NCBI GenBank assembly: GCA_023438965.1
Contig: JAEXPB010000423.1
Span: 1 to 7,615 of the forward strand
DNA length: 7,615 nt
Source of the DNA: Bacillota bacterium
Lineage (GTDB): Bacteria; Bacillota; Clostridia; Saccharofermentanales; UBA5734
Direction of reading: 5' to 3'
Numbering within the stretch: the stretch's first letter is position 1; every line of letters begins with the position of its first letter. Shown piece by piece: positions 5,315 through 7,615 of the stretch. Below the pieces are notes generated by a model. The model made no database searches and was not told where the DNA came from. It saw only the letters and a program-made list of their open reading frames with translations. A program made the position numbers and the translations under genes.

Positions 5315-6067
5315 ATGAATCTCCAAGGAAAAGTCGCCATCGTCACCGGCGCCGCCCAGGGCATCGGCCTGGCCATCGCCCGCGCGCTGGCGGAGCAGAG
5401 CGCGTGGGTCGCCATTTTTGACATCAACGAAGCGAAGGCCGCCGAAGCCGCGGCCGCCCTCGCCGCAGAATACCCCGGCTGCCGGACAATGAGCGGACTC
5501 GTCGACGTGGCCAGCGTAGCCAGCATCCAGGCGATGCTCGTCGCCACAGTCGAACATTTCGGTTACCTGGACGTCGCCGTCAACAACGCCGGCATCCTGT
5601 CCTCCACCCCGGTGCAGGAAATCACCGAAGCCGAATGGGACCGGGTGCTCGCGGTCAACCTCAAGGGTACCTTCTTCGTCTGCCAGCAGGCTTTCCCCTA
5701 TCTCCAGGGCCGGCCGCATCCCCGCCTGATCAACATCTCATCGGTCGCCGGCCGTATGGGCGGCTATGAAAGCGCCATGTCCTACACGGCCTCCAAGGGC
5801 GGCGTCCTGTCGCTGACCCGCGGCCTTTCCCGACAGTACGCGCCGGCCGGCATCACCGTCAACTGCGTCTGCCCCGGCACGACGGAAACTCCGATGATCA
5901 AGCTCTTCACGCCCGAGCAGGTCGCCAGCCTGACGACCCGGATCCCGCTCGGCAAGCTGGTCAAACCCGAAGGCATCGGCCATGCCGTGGCCTTCCTGGC
6001 CAGCGACGAGGCCGACTTCATCACCGGCGTCTCCCTGGACGTCAATGGTGGCATGTATGTCGGCTGA
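5315..6067 (+). CDS. short-chain dehydrogenase/reductase (SDR), classical type, probably NAD-dependent
   Basis: This 250-aa cytoplasmic protein is a textbook classical SDR. It has the cofactor motif TGAAQGIG (11-18), Asp36 after beta-2 (FDIN), NNAG (90-93) and the catalytic tetrad Asn115, Ser143, Tyr157 (YTASK) and Lys161. CPG at 186-188 and the C-terminal NGGMYVG are also typical. Asp36 favours NAD(H) over NADP(H). Classical SDRs of this kind oxidise a secondary alcohol of a polyol or sugar, or reduce the ketone; the exact substrate cannot be read from sequence. The ATG at 5315 has GAGGAGG with 7 nt spacing and gives the standard family N-terminus; upstream in-frame codons to 5102 lie in the control region and are not used. 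It is the first gene of the operon and overlaps the next gene by 11 nt. Repression by the divergent LacI protein is inferred. Confidence 0.95.
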   Translation: MNLQGKVAIVTGAAQGIGLAIARALAEQSAWVAIFDINEAKAAEAAAALAAEYPGCRTMSGLVDVASVASIQAMLVATVEHFGYLDVAVNNAGILSSTPVQEITEAEWDRVLAVNLKGTFFVCQQAFPYLQGRPHPRLINISSVAGRMGGYESAMSYTASKGGVLSLTRGLSRQYAPAGITVNCVCPGTTETPMIKLFTPEQVASLTTRIPLGKLVKPEGIGHAVAFLASDEADFITGVSLDVNGGMYVG

Positions 6068-6929
6068 CGCGCGCGCCCTGGTCACGCCCCATTTCCGCTA
6101 CGGCGTGGTCTGCGCGCTGGAGCCGCTGCCGGACAGCAAGCCGGTGGTGTTCCGCGGCAGCATCGGCGCCGTGGCCGCAGCCGCGCGGGCGACCGGTTAC
6201 GACGCGATCGAACTGCACCTGCGCGATCCGCGCCAATACGACGGGGCGGCGCTGAGAAAGGCGGCCGAGGCGGAAGGCCTTTCATATTGTGCAATTTCGA
6301 CCGGTCTGGAATACCTGAACAACGGCTTGAACCTGAGCAGCGAAGACGCGGCTATCCGCGCCGCCGCGGTCAAGCGGCTGAGCGAGCACATCGACCTGGC
6401 CGCCGAGTTGGGCTGCCTGGTGGTCATCGGCTCGATGCGCGCCCATATCCCCGACTTTTCCCGCCGCAGCCTGTATGTCGGCTGGCTGACCGACGCCCTG
6501 CTCGAGCTGGCGGCCTATGCCCGGACCCGGAATGTCGAGTTGGTCTTCGAATCGATCATGCGCTACATCAACAACTATTTCAACACGGTGCCGGAGACCG
6601 TCGACTACCTGCGCGGCCTGGCCCAGCCCAATCTGCGCATCCACATCGACACCCATTCGATGATTGTCGAGGATCCCGACCTGCCGGCCGCCGTTCGCTA
6701 CTGCGGCGGCGACATCGGCTACGTCCATTTCTCCGACAGCAACCGGCACTTCCCCGGCGGCGGCAATGTCGATTTCAAGCCGCTCATCCGGGCGCTGGCC
6801 GATGTCGGCTACAACGGCACGATCGGCTGCGAGTGCGTGCCCTGGCCCGATGATGTCCAATGCGCCCGCCTGGGCCTGGAATACCTGCGTGCGCTGGAAA
6901 CCTGCGTCAAAGTCGAATCCTGCCGCTGA
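6057..6929 (+). CDS. sugar isomerase/epimerase, xylose-isomerase-like TIM barrel (AP endonuclease 2 superfamily)
   Basis: This 290-aa protein fits the metal-dependent sugar isomerase/epimerase superfamily that includes tagatose/psicose 3-epimerases, hydroxypyruvate isomerase and IolE. The barrel strands end in candidate metal ligands: Glu165 (VFES), Asp198 (HIDTH), His224 (YVHFSDSNR) and Glu259 (GCECVPWP). The stretch HFSDSNRHFPGGGNVDF (224-240) is typical of the family. The family usually moves a carbonyl or inverts a carbon in a keto sugar or its phosphate by proton transfer between two metal-bound glutamates. The ATG at 6057 has GGTGG 5 nt upstream and lies inside the end of the SDR gene (stop 6065-6067), so translation is probably coupled. 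Upstream in-frame ATGs would give a non-homologous, Pro/Ser/Trp-rich extension. Fifty-one nt separate it from the aldolase gene. Its substrate is probably the SDR product or a related ketose (inference). Confidence 0.9.
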   Translation: MSADARALVTPHFRYGVVCALEPLPDSKPVVFRGSIGAVAAAARATGYDAIELHLRDPRQYDGAALRKAAEAEGLSYCAISTGLEYLNNGLNLSSEDAAIRAAAVKRLSEHIDLAAELGCLVVIGSMRAHIPDFSRRSLYVGWLTDALLELAAYARTRNVELVFESIMRYINNYFNTVPETVDYLRGLAQPNLRIHIDTHSMIVEDPDLPAAVRYCGGDIGYVHFSDSNRHFPGGGNVDFKPLIRALADVGYNGTIGCECVPWPDDVQCARLGLEYLRALETCVKVESCR

Positions 6930-6980
6930 AACCGGCCACCCGCTGCCCGACCGCGGCAATGATAAATAAGGAGGATCTCC

Positions 6981-7615
6981 ATGTCTGAAAATCAATTCCT
7001 GCGTTGGCTCTCGTCTGCTACCTCATCCATCTACTGGCACGACAGCGCCGTCATCGACGAACTGGACGCGGCGATCGGCAACGGCGCCGTCGGCGTCACG
7101 ACCAATCCTTTTCTGGTCAACGCCACCCTGCGCGCTAAGCCGGATTTCTGGAAGCAGCAGGGCATTACGGCCGACGCGCCGGAAGGCGACGCCCGCGCCG
7201 AAGACCTGATCCGCCAGGTCGCCTCCCATATCGCCCGCAAGATGGCGCCTTTCCGCGCCCAGGGGCCGGGCTGCGGCTATGTCTGCGGCCAGCTCAATCC
7301 GAACCGCCCCGGCCAGGAGGCCCTGATGATCGAGCAGGCCGGCCGATATGCCCGCTGGGAACCCAACCTGGTGATCAAGATCCCGGCCACCCGCGCCGGT
7401 CTGGCCGTGCTCGAATCCTGCGCCGCCCAGGGTTATAACGTAGCCGCCACGGTCAGCTTCACCGTGCCCCAGGTGCTGGCGGTCGGCGAAGCCTTCCAGC
7501 GCGGCGCGGCGCGCGCCCGGGCCCAGGGGATCCAGCCCGGCTTGTGCCTGGCCGTCCTGATGGTCGGCCGCCTGGACGACTATCTGCGCGATGTCATGTA
7601 CGACGCTCGGTCCGC
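6981..7615 (+). CDS. transaldolase-family (class I) aldolase, 3' end beyond the window
   Basis: About 211 codons are visible, and the reading frame is still open at the window edge. Key features match the transaldolase/fructose-6-phosphate aldolase family: Asp21 (YWHDS), TTNPFL (40-45), the Schiff-base Lys133 in VIKIPAT, the ATVSFT strand (156-161) and VGRL (195-198), whose Arg197 should contact the substrate phosphate. Family enzymes form a Schiff base with a ketose phosphate and transfer dihydroxyacetone to an aldose phosphate, or release it. By my motif alignment with E. coli TalB, the position of Glu96 is Gln104, as in fructose-6-phosphate aldolase, and the position of Phe178 is Met194. 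The start is secure: AAGGAGGA at 6968-6975 precedes the ATG by about 6 nt. It is the third gene of the operon and may act on the product of the upstream isomerase, perhaps after phosphorylation by a kinase not in the window. Confidence 0.9.
   Translation, partial: MSENQFLRWLSSATSSIYWHDSAVIDELDAAIGNGAVGVTTNPFLVNATLRAKPDFWKQQGITADAPEGDARAEDLIRQVASHIARKMAPFRAQGPGCGYVCGQLNPNRPGQEALMIEQAGRYARWEPNLVIKIPATRAGLAVLESCAAQGYNVAATVSFTVPQVLAVGEAFQRGAARARAQGIQPGLCLAVLMVGRLDDYLRDVMYDARS

Noticed and set aside
5982..6056. Upstream start for the TIM-barrel gene inside the SDR gene
   Set aside because: The added residues are Pro/Ser/Trp-rich and come from the SDR sequence in another frame; the ATG at 6057 has a GGTGG box and fits family length.

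Overview
This is a bacterial chromosomal segment of high G+C content (roughly 60% by eye, not computed). It has dense gene packing, strong Shine-Dalgarno boxes (GGAGG or AAGGAGG) and several near-consensus sigma-70-type promoters. A radical SAM/auxiliary Fe-S protein and many carbohydrate enzymes fit an anaerobic or facultative heterotroph. The proteins remind me of anaerobic, high-G+C Firmicutes-like or Lentisphaera-like genomes, but the phylum cannot be fixed from the window. No rRNA, tRNA, IS element, CRISPR array or phage gene is visible.

Left part (1-2786): a small secreted lipoprotein-like protein (+) converges on, and overlaps by 24 nt, an AraC-family regulator (-). That regulator is transcribed divergently from a Gfo/Idh/MocA-family oxidoreductase (+). 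The two divergent promoters sit back to back with abutting -35 boxes. The AraC protein is therefore the natural candidate regulator of the oxidoreductase, which has unusual substitutions at both canonical catalytic motifs of its family.

Middle part (2799-4986, minus strand): a LacI-family repressor is followed by a radical SAM protein of unknown function. The radical SAM gene appears to have its own promoter, whose -35 box overlaps the repressor stop codon.

Right part (4987-7615): a 328-nt divergent control region precedes a plus-strand operon. The operon encodes a short-chain dehydrogenase (SDR), a xylose-isomerase-like TIM-barrel isomerase/epimerase (11-nt overlap with the SDR), and a transaldolase-family aldolase that runs off the window end. 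The control region holds a perfect-consensus promoter for the operon, a good promoter for lacI, a 15-bp inverted repeat between them, and one LacI-type palindrome (TTAACGTTAA or one mismatch) downstream of each predicted start. The simplest model is a substrate-induced pathway: the SDR oxidises a polyol or sugar to a keto sugar, the TIM-barrel enzyme isomerises it, and the aldolase cleaves or transfers its carbon chain, with the LacI protein repressing both itself and the operon. The substrate is not identifiable here. The aldolase has a mixed active site (a Gln typical of fructose-6-phosphate aldolases and a Met where transaldolases have Phe), so its reaction deserves testing.
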